Below, piece after piece: positions 23,583 to 35,749 of a DNA stretch of 64,000 nucleotides. The translations under genes were made by a program, and so were the position numbers. The notes beneath the pieces are model-generated. The model was not told the DNA's origin, did not search any database, and saw nothing but the letters and a program-made list of their open reading frames with translations. This stretch comes from Euryodendron excelsum (Eukaryota > Streptophyta > Magnoliopsida > Ericales > Pentaphylacaceae). The stretch is taken from contig CM065377.1 of NCBI GenBank assembly GCA_033060915.1, positions 53,150,183 to 53,214,182 of the forward strand. The letters run 5' to 3'. Position 1 is the first letter of the stretch, and each line of letters starts with the position of its first letter.

Positions 23583-25344
23583 AATGTCCCCAATTCATTT
23601 GGTCATCTGCTCGGGGCTAGGGAAATTCCACGGGTCAGCCTACCTGCAAAATTCAGAGCGTATTTATGGCGAGGCCGGGGCAATGATGGCTACAGCTGTC
23701 GTGTCGCTTCATGTACTGCCACGCAGCAACGGGGGGTTGGCGGTTGAAAGTCGAAAAGACGTGCCGAATACTAGCCATTCATGTCCAATCACCGCAGGCC
23801 ATCTAGGCTGTTAATTTCAAAGACTTGGGGGGAGTTTTGTTAGGCGGTTTCCCCTTTTGGCCTCCCCACTTGCCTTAATTGAATTTTCTGCACAACATAA
23901 AGAGAAACAGATAAACAAACCTTCGTCCCTGTCCTCCACCTCCGTCGTCTTCAGTCAGTTGATAGGATACTCGTCCCCTACGACACATCGTCGGTTGTCC
24001 TCCAAACTCATCCCCGATATCTCGTGTCGCGGTAAGGCATATTTCTCAATTATATGTACTGGTTGGTAACCCGTTATGTTTGGGTGTTTAAAGGAAGGGG
24101 TCAGATTCCCAACTTCTCGTGGTTTGTCGATAAGCCAGAGTTCTTAGAGTCCACTCTTAAGGGCGTGTGTAAGTTGTTCAAGCTAGTGTTTGATATGATT
24201 AGGGACGGTAGGTTTCAGGGTACAACGGCAAACCCAAAGCATATTAGTTCGAGTTCTGAGGGCATCGACTCGAATGAGTTTAGGGTTATGAGACATGAGA
24301 CCTAGGAGAAGGCCTCCGTTAGGAACTCTGGGGTGTCTTTAGAGGTTCTGGAGCTAAAGGAGATTGGGGCCGCTCATTCTGGTGTTAGGGGGAGAAAGGG
24401 ACTAGCTCGTTGTGAACCGTGTATATTTTCTAATGCCATTGCCATAAGGCCGTCTGGCTTTGCTCGGTCACGTGAACCTAGTAAATTTTTTATGTCATTG
24501 CCATTAAGGCCGTCTAGCTCTGCTTGGTCACATGAATCGAGCATATTTTCTATACTATTGTCATTAAGGCCATCTAGCTCTCCTCGTTCACGTAAATCAA
24601 AAAACTTTTCTATGTCATTGCCATTAAGACCGTCTGGCTTTGCTCGATCACGTGAATCGAGATTTTCTATGCCATTGCCATTAAGGCCATTTGGCTCTGC
24701 TCGTTCACGAGAACCGAGCAGATTTTCTATACCATTGCTATTGAGGTAGTTTGGCTCTGCTCGGTCATGTGAATCGAGCAGATCTTCTAATGCTATTGCC
24801 ACAAGGCCGTCTGGCTGTGCTCGGTCATGTAAACCGAGCAGATTTGGACTTGTTGATTGATTGGAAGTAGACAGTTGTTGAACAGTCAATTTTATTGATA
24901 ATCTGTCGAATTACAATCAGGAGCCTATCACAGGTAGTACTTCCTCAAATGAATCGAGCATATTTTCTATACCATTGTCATTAAGGCCATCTAGCTCTCC
25001 TCGTTCACGTAAATCAAAAAACTTTTCTATGTCATTGCCATTAAGACCGTCTGGCTTTGCTCGATCACGTGAATCGAGATTTTCTATGCCATTGCCATTA
25101 AGGCCATTTGGCTCTGCTCGTTCACGAGAATCGAGCAGATTTTCTATGCCATTGCTATTGAGGTAGTTTGGCTCTGCTCGGTCATGTGAATCGAGCAGAT
25201 CTTCTAATGCTATTGCCACAAGGCCGTCTGGCTGTGCTCGGTCATGTAAACCGAGCAGATTTGGACTTGTTGATTGATTGGAAGTAGACAGTTGTTGAAC
25301 AGTCAATTTTATTGATAATCTGTCGAATTACAATCAGGAGCCTA
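23583..25344 (-). other. 3' non-pol region of the Tat element with tandem repeats
   Basis: The part 23583 to about 24400 has no recognised domain. On the + strand, opposite to pol, frames are open at 24054-24305 and 24333-24749. Tat elements sometimes carry an extra antisense frame here, but these resemble nothing I know. The rest is the 60-bp minisatellite and the 417-bp duplication listed separately. Confidence 0.6.
24420..25262 (-). repeat. 60-bp minisatellite, about 12 units, open on both strands
   Basis: Units begin near 24427, 24487, 24547, 24607, 24664, 24724 and 24784, and again at 24964, 25024, 25081, 25141 and 25201. Spacing is 60 bp, once 57. Each unit contains ATTGCCATTAAGGCCGTCTG and a (G)CTCGGTCACGTGAATCGAG part. 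Because the period is a multiple of three, a minus frame of 20-residue repeats (GLNGNGIENLLDSRDRAEP type) and a plus frame (SMPLPLRPSG type) both stay open. The function of any product is unknown. Confidence 0.85.
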
Positions 25345-25368
25345 TCACAGGTAGTACTTCCTCAAATG
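24534..25368. repeat. 417-bp tandem duplication
   Basis: 24534-24950 is repeated at 24951-25368 with only a few differences. Each copy spans five minisatellite units plus the following segment through CTCAAATG. The near identity makes this much younger than the element itself. Confidence 0.88.
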
Positions 25369-26393
25369 CTCTACGTGCCACGGGTGTGGTAGCTCCTTGT
25401 CCCTTAGGTTCTTTAATCTGTATGCCCCTTTTCTAGTGCTGCCAATCACCTCGTAGGGGCCTCCCCAATTAGGTCCCAGCTTGTCATCCCTCGGATCTTT
25501 TGTAGACTGGTTGACCCTTTTTAAAACCAGATCCCCCGCTGAGAAGTCTTTTAATCGGATTCTGGAGTTGTGGTACTGGCACATTCTATGTTGGTACGAC
25601 GCTACTCTTATAGCTACCTGCAGCCTCCGTTCTTCCAATAGATCTAGCTTCACATTCAAAGCCTCGTTGTTGGTCTCGGAGTCGTACTGCATCATTCTCG
25701 GGCTGGGGAGGCAGATCTTTATTGGGATGATCGCTTCAGTGCCAAAGGTCAAGGAGAACGACGTTTGCCCCGTAAACACCCTCTCCGTTGTCCTATAGGC
25801 CCAGAGGATGTTAGGGAGTTCTTCCGCCCACAAGCCCTTGGCTTTCTCTAGCTTGGTCTTGAGGATTTTCAAGAGGGACCTGTTCGTGACTTCTACTTGA
25901 CCGTTGGCTTGAGGATGCTTAGGAAAAAAAGCATGATGACTGATTCCTAGGTCGGTGCATAATTGGTTGAATTGTCTCCCTTCAAATTGTTTTTCATTGT
26001 CCATGATGACAATCCTGGGAATTTGGAACCTCCAAACAATATACTGCCACAAGAATTTCTTCATTTTCTCTTCAATGATCGTCGGTAGTGCCTCTGCCTC
26101 CACCCACTTGGTGAAATAATCGATAGTCATTAATGCGAACTTCCTCTATCCCTTGCCCAGAGGCAACGGTCCCACAATTTCAATTCCCAATTGGGCGAAG
26201 AGCCACAAGCTCTGGATCAGGGTTAGCTCCTAAGTGGGCAACCTCGGGATGTTAGCGAACCGCTGACACTTGTCGCCCTTCTTGACAAATTCTTGGGCGT
26301 CCTCCTCCATGGTGGGCCAATAGTAAGCTGTTTGCAAAATCTTTTTGATGAGGGATCGACCACCCGAGTGGTTTCTATAAACACCTTCGTGAA
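25345..26393 (-). pseudogene. Tat gypsy integrase
   Basis: The minus strand encodes an integrase core: TIDYFTKWVEAEA start, MDNEKQF, then HPQANGQVEVTNRSLLK, with the acidic residues of the DDE triad in the expected order. A C-terminal GPYEVIGSTRKGAYRL segment follows. The HHCC zinc finger lies at about 26223-26390 with disrupted frames. The N-terminal part continues on the far side of the nested insertion at 32795. Residues are well kept for about 260 codons, but the full polyprotein is broken. Confidence 0.88.
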
Positions 26394-26398
26394 CTTCT
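26394..26398. repeat. Target-site duplication CTTCT, left copy
   Basis: CTTCT precedes TGTTGG at 26399, and CTTCT follows CTCAACA at 32790-32794. Removing the block joins the two halves of the integrase region in a sensible way. Confidence 0.8.
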
Positions 26399-27369
26399 TG
26401 TTGGCCTGAAATAGCAAACCAAGAGAGAGGGTGAATTGAGTTTTTAGAACTTTAATCAATAATCACAGATTAACAAAATACATAAATGGAATAATAACAC
26501 AATATAAGATATATATACAGGCAGCTTATATATGTGCGGTGAATGAAAAATAGAGCAGAAAATAAAGAGATGGAGACACACAGATTTTACAGAGGTTCGA
26601 CCAATCTTGCCTACGTCCTCTCTTCCTTGATCCTCTCGAAGGTATTCCACTATGTAAAACCCCTTACATAGTTGCTGGTTTTTGCTTTAAGTGCCCAAGT
26701 CACTCTTACACAAGAGTTTACACCAAACTCTCAACTCTAAGTGATGTTTATCAAGATCACTCAATCTTACAAGTGTATTATCCAAGCTACACTCAAGCTC
26801 ACAAAATTTACAAATGAAATAAATGAAACCTATACAATGGGTAGCTCTCTCAAAGAATAGATATAGTAGATTTCAGCTCAATGCTTCATCTCGGATTGTA
26901 GCAATTGTAGAGCAGTGAGGAATATTTAGGACTTTTGGATTTTGGCACTTTTAGATTATTCTCCCATGCCCATATATGAGTTTGAACTCATATATATATA
27001 GCGTTCCACAGAAACTAGCCGTTAGAGCCGTTGGAACCGCATTGACAACGTGGGCGGCTAAGACAGATTCAAAAATTTGACCGTTGGAGTGAATTTTTGA
27101 ATTTGTCACCTACCGAGATTGTCAACAATTGTTTTTTTGTTGTCACCAATCTTAGCTTACCACTCATTTGACGTTGCTCTTCAACGATATTGTCAATGAA
27201 CTTCACTTCGAGCTTCTACTCTATTTCTCTGCCTCTTTTGTCGTTTGTTCTTCCATATGGTTGTCAGCAATCTTTAACTTGTGCTATCAATCTGTCTCCC
27301 TATTTCTTCTGTTATTTGTCTTTTATCAAGATTGTCAGCAATCTTAGTTGGTGTCAACAATTTGGTTCT

Positions 27370-30300
27370 TATAAGCACCCCATTTTTGCCCGCTCGGCAA
27401 CTCCGACCCAGCTAGGCTCACTTTCACACATCACATGCATATTCAAACTCTAATCTGACTTCTAAACACCAATTTAGTCCACCGGTTGCTTCTTGGGCCC
27501 ATAGGGCACATTTGAAGCTAAATGACCATTTTGCCCCTAGGCATCTGAGCGCCCCGGGAACCACACTAACTCTGGGTATCAAACCGGTACCCTCCCGAGA
27601 ATGCTTCTTATAGTATTCCTGACCTTTTGTTATCTTTCTGGATCATTCCGAGTCAATTCCGGTAAACCCGGTGTGAAATGACCGTTTTGTCCCTGGTGGG
27701 CCGGTCGTCTTTTTCAACCACACCAACTTTGGATATCGAGCCGGTAACCTCCTGGGACATTCTAATTAATATTTCCAAACATTGAGTCTTCTTCCGGGAC
27801 ATTCCAAGTCCATCCTGATAGTTTTCTGCCCGATTGACCGTTTTGCTCTTGATGGTCCTTTCAATCTTTCCAACTCATTCTATCATCATTTTTCAAGTCT
27901 ATTACCTCCAGAACACTGTTCTAAGGGTTCATGTCCCTTTCCGGCCTTCAAGGTCATTTTCAGCCCCTTCAAATCATTTCCGAACCTTCCGAAGTCACTC
28001 CTAGTAAAGCCAGACTAAAAATTGCATGGTAGTCACTAGTACAAGCGTCCAAATCTTCTGAAGATACGTTGCTTGCTGACTTAAAAACTTTCCTAAGTGG
28101 CTGGCGCCACTAGTAGTGGCGCCAGGTCATTCTTTTCTCTGTAAATACAGAGTCTCCTCTAGCGTGAAAGAGGTCCCCAAACTCAGTTTGAAAACCCTAT
28201 TACTCGATATACAGAGCTCGTAGCCTCTCTAAACCTTAGTCTCCTTTAGGTTTTCCAAACCTTAGCTTCCTATACACTTATACACTAGCCTCAAAGCCTC
28301 AATTGAAGACTTGAAGTGCTGCAACTTCGAAAGTCCCTAAGATCGAAGACAAGTTCTTGAAGACTGAAGTGAAGCAAGGACCGAAGCAAGAAAAACAAAG
28401 CGTGCAAAGCAAAGCAAAATAAAGAAGATACAAGGAAGGCTCTCTATTTAAGTTTACACATCTTCCCCCTCTCTCTTCTCCCTCCGAACCCACTTGAGTT
28501 TTCTTCTATTTTAATCCTCCATCTTCTTCTCTCCTTTTCTTTCATGCTTGAAATAAAGGACTTCCCGGTCCATGTGTAGGATTAAGCAATTGGAGGTCAC
28601 CGTGTCGGGGGCTTCTTTTAGTCTAACAGGAGACCACGTGGGTTCAGCCCCCTTGATTATGTGATGTAGCCTTTAACTTTATATGTTCACGACCCCAACT
28701 TGCATTGTGCATATCATAATCTTGCATTCCTTCAAAGTTTGTTTTAAACTTGTTTTCAAAAGCTTGCATCAAAATGTTTTCAAAACTTGTATTAAATCTT
28801 CTTCTTCAAAACTTATTTTCAAAATCACAATCCTAAGGTGATTCTAGCCTTTTCATAGCTAGGGTTGCTTTAGGAAAGTATTATATTTAAAGTGACCAAT
28901 GTGGTCCATATTTTCAAATTCTTGTTGTTTTCAAAACCACTATCTTAGAGTATTTTTAATCTTCTTATGGTTAAAATCGCTTTAGGAAAGTGAGATATTT
29001 TTATGAACTCTCCAAAAAATTCCTTTTCAAAAATCTCTTTCTAAAAATCCCTTTTCTAATACACTTTCTAAAAATTCTCTTCAATCTCTTTTCAAAATTC
29101 GCTTTCCAAAACTTTTTTTTAAATTTCTTTCCAAAACGTTCTCTTTAAAATTCACTTTCTAAAAACGTTTCCTAGGTTTCCTTCTTAAAAAAAAAAAACT
29201 CTTTCCAAAAATCTCTTTCCTAAAAACTCCTTCCAAAATCTTCTTTTTAAAACTCTCCTTAAGTTCACTTTTCAAAAAATCCCTTTTTAAGATTTCCTTC
29301 CACAAATTTTCTTTTCCAAAAAACTCACTGTTATAAAATCTCTTTTTTTATAGCCCAAGTCAAGCCCGAGAACCCACGATTAGGAAACCCTAATTTTTCT
29401 CCCCAAAAACATAGTTTCCAATTTCCTATTTTAGTCTCAAACCTAGGTTTTCAAAACCTCTTATTTTCTGCATCAAAACTATATATTTCTAAAACCTATT
29501 TTTTACGTCAAAACTATAGTCTTCCAAATCTAGGGTTTTTAAAACTTCACCTTCCAAATCCATGTCATATCCTATCTTCCCTTTAGGAAACCAAATCCAA
29601 TCTCCTCTTTTAGAAACCAAATCCAATTTCCTCATTTAAGAAACTAGATCCTATTTTCCGTTTTTGGAAACAAAATCAAAACACCTCTTTTAGAAACAAA
29701 ATCCAATCCTTTGTTTTAGGAAATAGGAATCTCAATCCTTCACAGTCTAAACCTTTTCTAATCCACTCCTTCCTAATCTCATACTTTCCTAAACCTTAAG
29801 TTTTCAAAACTTAAACATTTAAATCTTTCCTTAAACTTTAAGTTTCCAAATCTTTCCTAAACCAACCTTTTCCTAATTCCATACCTTTCCAAATTTCAAA
29901 ACTTTCTAAATCCAAAACTTTCTTAAGTTAAAACTTTCTAAATCCAAAACTTTCTTAAGTTCAAATCTTTCCTAGTCCTGACCTTTTCAAATCCTAAACT
30001 TTCTGAATTATAAAACTTTTCAACTTTCAAATCTTTTTTATTTCAATACTTTCCCAATTTGAAAACTTCCCTATTCAAAACCTTTCCTAAAATAAAACTT
30101 TCTTAATTCGAACCTTTCCTAAATTCAATCTTTCCCTAATCTTTCAAGTCCAACATTCGAGTCAAATCTTTCTTTCCTAAACCCTCTCTCTCCTAAGTCT
30201 AGGTTTCCTAAATCTCAATTTTTTCAAAATAAGTCCAAGTTCTCTTCCAAGGGTCAAATCCTTTTTCAAGTTCAATTCTAGGTCTAAGTTCAATCTTGAT

Positions 30301-31170
30301 TTCCTGATCATCCAATCCTTTTTCAAATCAATATCTTTCTTTCAAATCAAAACCTTCTATTATCTATCGGACTTTTGTCCGAACTACGACTGACCTGATT
30401 CTTTAAAAAGAATATGTAGGCAACTCTCATGGGTGCGGTCACAATCTTTTTCAAATCTCCGATTCCATAACTTCTTTTCAATTTCCAATTATATGTTCTA
30501 TTTCCAACTTGCAATTCTAAAAATCTATTTTCATTCATCAATTTCAATTTTTAAACTTCCTTTCCAATTTCAAACTTCAAATTCTTCTTTTCCAAATCTA
30601 TTTCCAAATCAAATCTTTCTATTACATTTACATATCATGCATTATGTTTTTAAAAAAATTCTTTTCTAAAATGGATAGGATTGGATGTTTGTTACTTGAA
30701 GACTCTAATAGGTGAATCTAGGGTGAATAGACATGTAGGTATCGCAAGGACGGGGTAGAGTGATGGCTTAGTGTGTCTTCCCTACACGTAACCAACCTCC
30801 GAATCTAGGATCACTATTTTCGAAAGACCAAAAATGGAGTTATTTTTCTAAAAAGGGCTTAAATATTTTCCAAAGATTGTTAAATAACCTATTTTCCTAA
30901 AAACCTCTCTTGAGAATGTTTTCCAAAATCGTTTTCTTAAAACCCTTAGTGTAGTCTTCGGATTATGCTTAGTTTTTAGGTGACCTAACTCACCTTAATC
31001 AAGTTAGGTGGCGACTTTGAATCTTTTTTCAAAAGCCCTTTATTCAAGTCTATTTTCAATTCAAACCTAATCGCACTCATTCTTCTAGGAGGATGAGTTC
31101 TAACGAAAGAGTACAATATTTTTCCCGCTTGTGTGTGTATTCTTCGAGTGCAAAAAATCTGAACGCGACA
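27370..31170 (+). mobile_element. Third-level insertion: LTR-like gypsy-type block
   Basis: The block begins TATAAGCACCCC, near the TGTAGCACCCC start of many plant gypsy LTRs, and ends GAACGCGACA. GTTCT precedes it and ATTCT follows, a five-base duplication with one mismatch. The surrounding solo-LTR sequence resumes on either side. GGTGGCGACTTTGAA at about 31008-31022 resembles the sequence next to plant gypsy primer sites. No coding domain is present. The interior has a strongly G-poor tract at about 28980-30360. It could be one large solo LTR or a non-autonomous element. Confidence 0.5.
28980..30360 (+). repeat. G-depleted TTTCCAAAA-type degenerate repeat tract
   Basis: About 1.4 kb is made of variants of CTTTCCAAAA, TCTTTTCAAA and AAACCTTTCCTAA. 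G is nearly absent on the + strand while C, T and A are frequent. There is no strict period, so it looks like slippage-driven cryptic repetition. Confidence 0.7.
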
Positions 31171-32789
31171 ATTCTCTGCTGCAGTTGCTGTTGCTCTTCA
31201 CAGACTTTAATCTATCCCCTTTGTCAATCAGTCTTCGATGGTGTAAACATGTTTGGGCTCTACCGATTTTCTTAATAGCTTTCGAAACATCTTAGATATT
31301 TTTAACATTTTGTGGACCTTGGTTCATCAACCCATCAGAAGTCATCAATCTGCTTACGCGGTATAGTCTTTTCACTTTGTCAGATTTTCAGGTGTTAGCA
31401 ATTTTCTGTATTGTTATCAATCTCGATAGAATTCTCTTTTGAGCTTCATTCACAATGCTTCAAGGACGACATGTTCAAGCTACATACTTTGTTAGTGGAA
31501 TAAATATAAACGTGAGGATCAAAGGTCTTTATTGTGAATGAATTGGCCATAAATGTTGTCAACCATATCCATATCTAAAATTCATTTCTTCTTCTGTAGG
31601 TGTCATCAATTTGATTGAGGTTCTGGCACTAATAGCTTTGACTTGATCTTTCATAATCTTCTCATGTGCCCTTTATAGTGTCGGCACTTTTATGAGTCCT
31701 TCTGTAAATCAGTCGTTGATAGTGTCAACAAGTTCAACACATTGTCGACCATCCTCTGGGACTATTAACTTTGATAGCTCATTGACTTCATATTTTCGAT
31801 CATCACTTGAAAATGTTGTGACAATCTGATCAACAGATCGCAATTATGCATTTCTTAAACATTGTTGACCATCACTTCAAGATTCTAGCAATTTGATTGA
31901 ATTTCCAAATTTGACTTCTGAAGGTGTCAACCATCTTGGAGTATGTTGACCATGGCTTTGGGCATAAGCAGAGAATAACTTAGAGCAAGGTGTCGACCAT
32001 TTGTGTAGGGTATCAACAATAACTTTCAGCTTATTCAATCTTCTACATCAAGATGTCAGCCATTGTGGATAGAGCCTAGCTTTTCTTTCTTTGGAGCTCG
32101 GGAACTTGTTAGCCGTATATGCATGGTGTTGACAATCAGTAGTGGACTTTTTGAACATTGAGGATCAAGGGTCTTTAGCAACCAAATGTTGTCCATGTGG
32201 ATAGAGTGATTTTCACGACTTTTCATACTTTTACATTCTGCAGTCAGGTGTCAGCAATCAAATAGAGTGTTGATAATTTCTTCCAGATCTTCAAGAGAGT
32301 TCTTGCACTAAGGCTCAGGGTGTCAACCATCTATACAGGTGTCAACACTTCTGTCTGCACTTTAATCTTTCAAGAATTGATTCCAAGTCATCTTGAAACA
32401 CTTCAAATAATCTTCCATTAATGCTAGGTCAATGAATAATTTCTTGAATCTTCATAAGCCCTTTAGGTTCTTTAAAACGGAATTAATGTTTCTTCATCAA
32501 TCTCCAAGCTCTTTTATCAATCTTCATGTTTTCACAAAGTCAACAAATCATCATAATTGAATTCCATAACTTGCATCATTCTCTTCAATGCTTGTTGGAC
32601 TTCTTGTGCATCTTCTATATCTTCAGGAATAAGATTATCCAAGTAATCTTTTTGTTAGATACTAATCAGCTCAATCATTTCCTTGTTATCAAATGATTCT
32701 AATATGCACACTCAATTGAAATTATTAGATAACAATTATATGGTTTTGTTATCATCAAAATAAACATGGGAATCAAACTTGACTCAACA

Positions 32790-32794
32790 CTTCT
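32790..32794. repeat. Target-site duplication CTTCT, right copy
   Basis: This is identical to 26394-26398. Confidence 0.8.
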
Positions 32795-34640
32795 CTCATC
32801 ACGTACTCCGCCTCTTCCTTCATGGCACAACGAAGCAACGACAAGGTATGTCCTCTCTTGTAGAAGACCCCGTTCTATAGTAGGTACCTATTGGAACGAT
32901 ACTATATCCACCTTACTTCGTTCTTATCCTCCAGTAGGGCTTCGCTTTACAAGAAATTCCTGATCTGGCTCATCCATAACGTTTCGGGTTCAGTCTGGTT
33001 TACCTCCGAACTCTGGATGCTTGGTGGATCAAGGACCTCCATTAGGATGTTCAGGTCTGACTCATTGGACGAGACGATTCTGGTCAGCCGGTCTCCCTCT
33101 TCGTTCTGGAGCCTCGGGACATGTTCTAGCAAAATTTTTGCAAATCTCCTGGCTAAACTCTTAGCCATTTTACAGTATTGCTTCATGTTATCCTCTCTAG
33201 CTTCATACTCTCCTTGAACTTACTTTACCACCAATTGAGAGTCACTCTGTAAAATTATTTGCTTGGCCCCCATTCGCCGAGCCATTCAGAGTTCGGTAAT
33301 GAGGGCCTCGTATTCGGCAACATTGTTGGTGGCGAAAAACTTGAAGCGGATAACATATTCAATTTTGTGACCGTCAGGAGTGACAAAGACCACGCAGCAC
33401 CACTTGAATCGTCAGTGGAGGAGCTATCAACGTTTAAGACCCAATGGTTGTCGATGAGGTCATTGTCGGGGGTGGGAGAAGGAGGGTTAGTGAATTCTGC
33501 TATAAAATCTGTAGCAGCCTACCCGTTGATTGCCAGACAAGGTCAGTAGTGGATGTCGAATTGGCTGAGCTCGACTGACCACTTTACCAGGCGTCCCGAC
33601 GTCTCCGGCTTATGTAGAATACTCTTTAGAGGTTGGTTTGTGAGGACTACTATCGTGTGGGCTTGGAAGTAAGGTCGCAGGTGCTAAGCCGCTATCACCA
33701 GGGCTAAGGCCATGAGCTCCATCTTCGGATATCTTTTCTTTGCCCCACGTAGTGTCCGATTGGTATAGTATATCGGCTTCTAGATTTTTCCTTCTTCTCT
33801 GACGAAAACTGAGCTCACTGCTGTCGTTGAAACTACCAAATACAACTACAGTTCCTCCCCCGAAACAGTTCAGTTGAGCAGCGAGATCGAGCTCAGGTAT
33901 TGTTTGAGTTGGTGGAAAGTCGCTTCGCACTCTTTGGTCCACTCAAATGCCTTACGCAAGATCTTGAAGAAGGGCAAGCATTTGCCAGTGGATCTGAAGA
34001 TACACTTGTTCAGAGCTGCCACACACCCTGCCAACCTCTGAACATCCTTCGTTGTCCTGGGCGCTTGCAAGTCAATAATGGCTTGGATCTTTTCTGGGTT
34101 CGCCTCAATCCCCTGGTGCGAGACCATAAAACCCAGGAACTTCTCCAAGGCTACGCCGAAGGCACATTTTGCTAAATTGAGTTTCATCCAGTACTTGCGC
34201 AATGTTTGAAACGACTCCTCGAGGTCTTACAGGTGGCTAATGGCCTTCTTGCTCTTTGCCAACGTGTCATCCACGTACACTTCCACATTGCGCCCGATCT
34301 GTGATTTGAACATGAGGTTGACCAGCCGTTGATATGTTGCCCCCTCATTCTTTAGTCCGAACGGCATCACGTTATAACAATAAAGCCCTCGGTCAGTGAT
34401 GAAGGCTGTATGCTCCTGGTCGTGCTCGACTATTTGAATCTGGTTATATTCTGAAAAAGCATCCATGAAAGTTAGCATTTCATACCCAGCCATGGAGTTG
34501 ACAAGAAGGTCAATTGTGGGCAGAGGGAAACTGTCCTTCGGGTATACTTTGTTTAGGTCGGTGAAGTCAACGCACATTCTCCACTTTCTGTTGGACTTCT
34601 TCACCATGACGACATTGGAGAGCCAGGTGGGGTATTGCAC
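32795..34640 (-). pseudogene. Tat gypsy reverse transcriptase, RNase H and archaeal-type RNase H
   Basis: Reverse transcriptase spans about 34640-33870 and is broken by a stop near 34226. Visible motifs are WRMCVDFTDLNKV, LPTIDLLVNS, FSEYNQI, MPFGLKNEGATYQR and the catalytic VDD in YVDDTLAKS. The classical RNase H region follows (about 33900-33610) and is degraded. A second RNase H domain lies at about 33400-32947, with a C-terminal part ending in VPRLQNEEGDRLTRI, as in Tat elements. The segment at 32795-32900 leads into the integrase zinc finger and is cut by the nested insertion. Confidence 0.85.
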
Positions 34641-35219
34641 TTATTTGATGAACTTTGCTCAGACCAGCTTCTTGGTTTCTTCAGCCACTGCATCGTTCCA
34701 TTCTGGCGTGAAGTTTCTCCACTTCTGTTTGATCGACCTGGCCTCGGGATTGATGTTCAAGTAGTGAGCTGCTATTCTTGTATCAATGCCAGGCATATCC
34801 TCGTGAGACTAGGCGAAAATGTCAATATTTTCCTTAAGGAATTGTCGTAACCCCTCCTTTAGCTCCTCGGGGGTGACGACCCCGATCTTTACTGTTCTGT
34901 TCTGCCTTTGTGCCACGACGGGAATATCTTGTAGCTCCTCTACTGGCTCGCCTCTTCTGACTTCCTCTTCGTCCCTTGGTTCGAGCTCTTTGATGACCAA
35001 TGTTTCTTTGCTGGCTTATCCTTTTAGGGAGGTCATACAGCATTCTCGAGCCTCTTTCTGATTGCCTCTTGCTCACCCAACCCCATTCTTGGTCAGGAAC
35101 TTAATCCTGAGGTGGTAAGTGGACGTTACAACTTTGAATCTGTTCAGCACCGTTCATCCAATAATGGCATTGTAGGCCGATGAACAGTCCACCACCAAGA
35201 AATGTATCATTTTCATTGC

Positions 35220-35546
35220 TCAATGGGGTTCTTCCCTTAGGGTCACTAGTAGGACAATAGACCCGAGGGGAACTACTCGATCCCTTATAAAACCGACTAG
35301 GGAAGAGTTGACTGGTTGCAACTTGTCCTTGCTGATCTGCATCTTCTCAAAGGCTCCCTTGAACAAAATGTCCGTTGAACTCCCGCTGTCAATCAGAACT
35401 TTCCAGGTTTTGAAGTTAGAGATGATCGAGGAGACGACCAAGGGGTCATCGTGTGGTTGATGCAGCTCAGCGGTTTCTTCCTCTGTGAAGGTGATCATGG
35501 GGCCTTCCATCTTTCTTTTCTTGCTGGGCGCTCCGACCAACATCAC
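35220..35546 (-). pseudogene. Tat gypsy aspartic protease region
   Basis: The 108-codon open frame contains VLIDSGSSTDILF, the DSGS form of the aspartic protease active site typical of this lineage. Flanking sequence to 34640 is a linker with stops. Confidence 0.8.
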
Positions 35547-35749
35547 TTTTACCTCGGTTCGGATCTTGCGAACGTGTTTCTTCCATGCCGAAGAAGACTT
35601 GCCTCCTTTAGCGAAGCCACCGACTATGACCCTGATTTCGCCAATTGGCTGGTTGTTAGTTTGGGCTCGTACCGGACTACGTTAATCCCCCCGCTCTCGA
35701 TCTCTACTTACGACGTATCGGCCAAGTCTGCATTGTTTAATTAGATCCT

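Larger units (their letters stand above)
26399..32789. mobile_element. Second-level insertion: probable solo copia LTR (interrupted)
   Basis: The block starts TGTTGGCCTGAAATAG, ends GACTCAACA and is flanked by CTTCT. I find no second copy of either end inside it and no coding domains, so a solo LTR is the simplest reading. After removing the third-level insertion (27370-31170) it is about 2.6 kb. The sequence repeatedly contains GTCAACAATC-like words. The motif GATTTTACAGAGGTTCGACC resembles long plant copia LTRs as I recall them. A 22-bp palindrome (TATATGAGTT/AACTCATATA) lies at 26973-26994 beside a TA run. Confidence 0.6.

Noticed and set aside
23821..23845. GACTTGGGGGGAG followed by TTTTGTTAGGC looked like a plus-strand polypurine tract next to an LTR
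   Set aside because: All coding remnants of the element are on the minus strand, and no LTR copy begins here. The matching LTR pair is 23001-23582 and 36968-37548.
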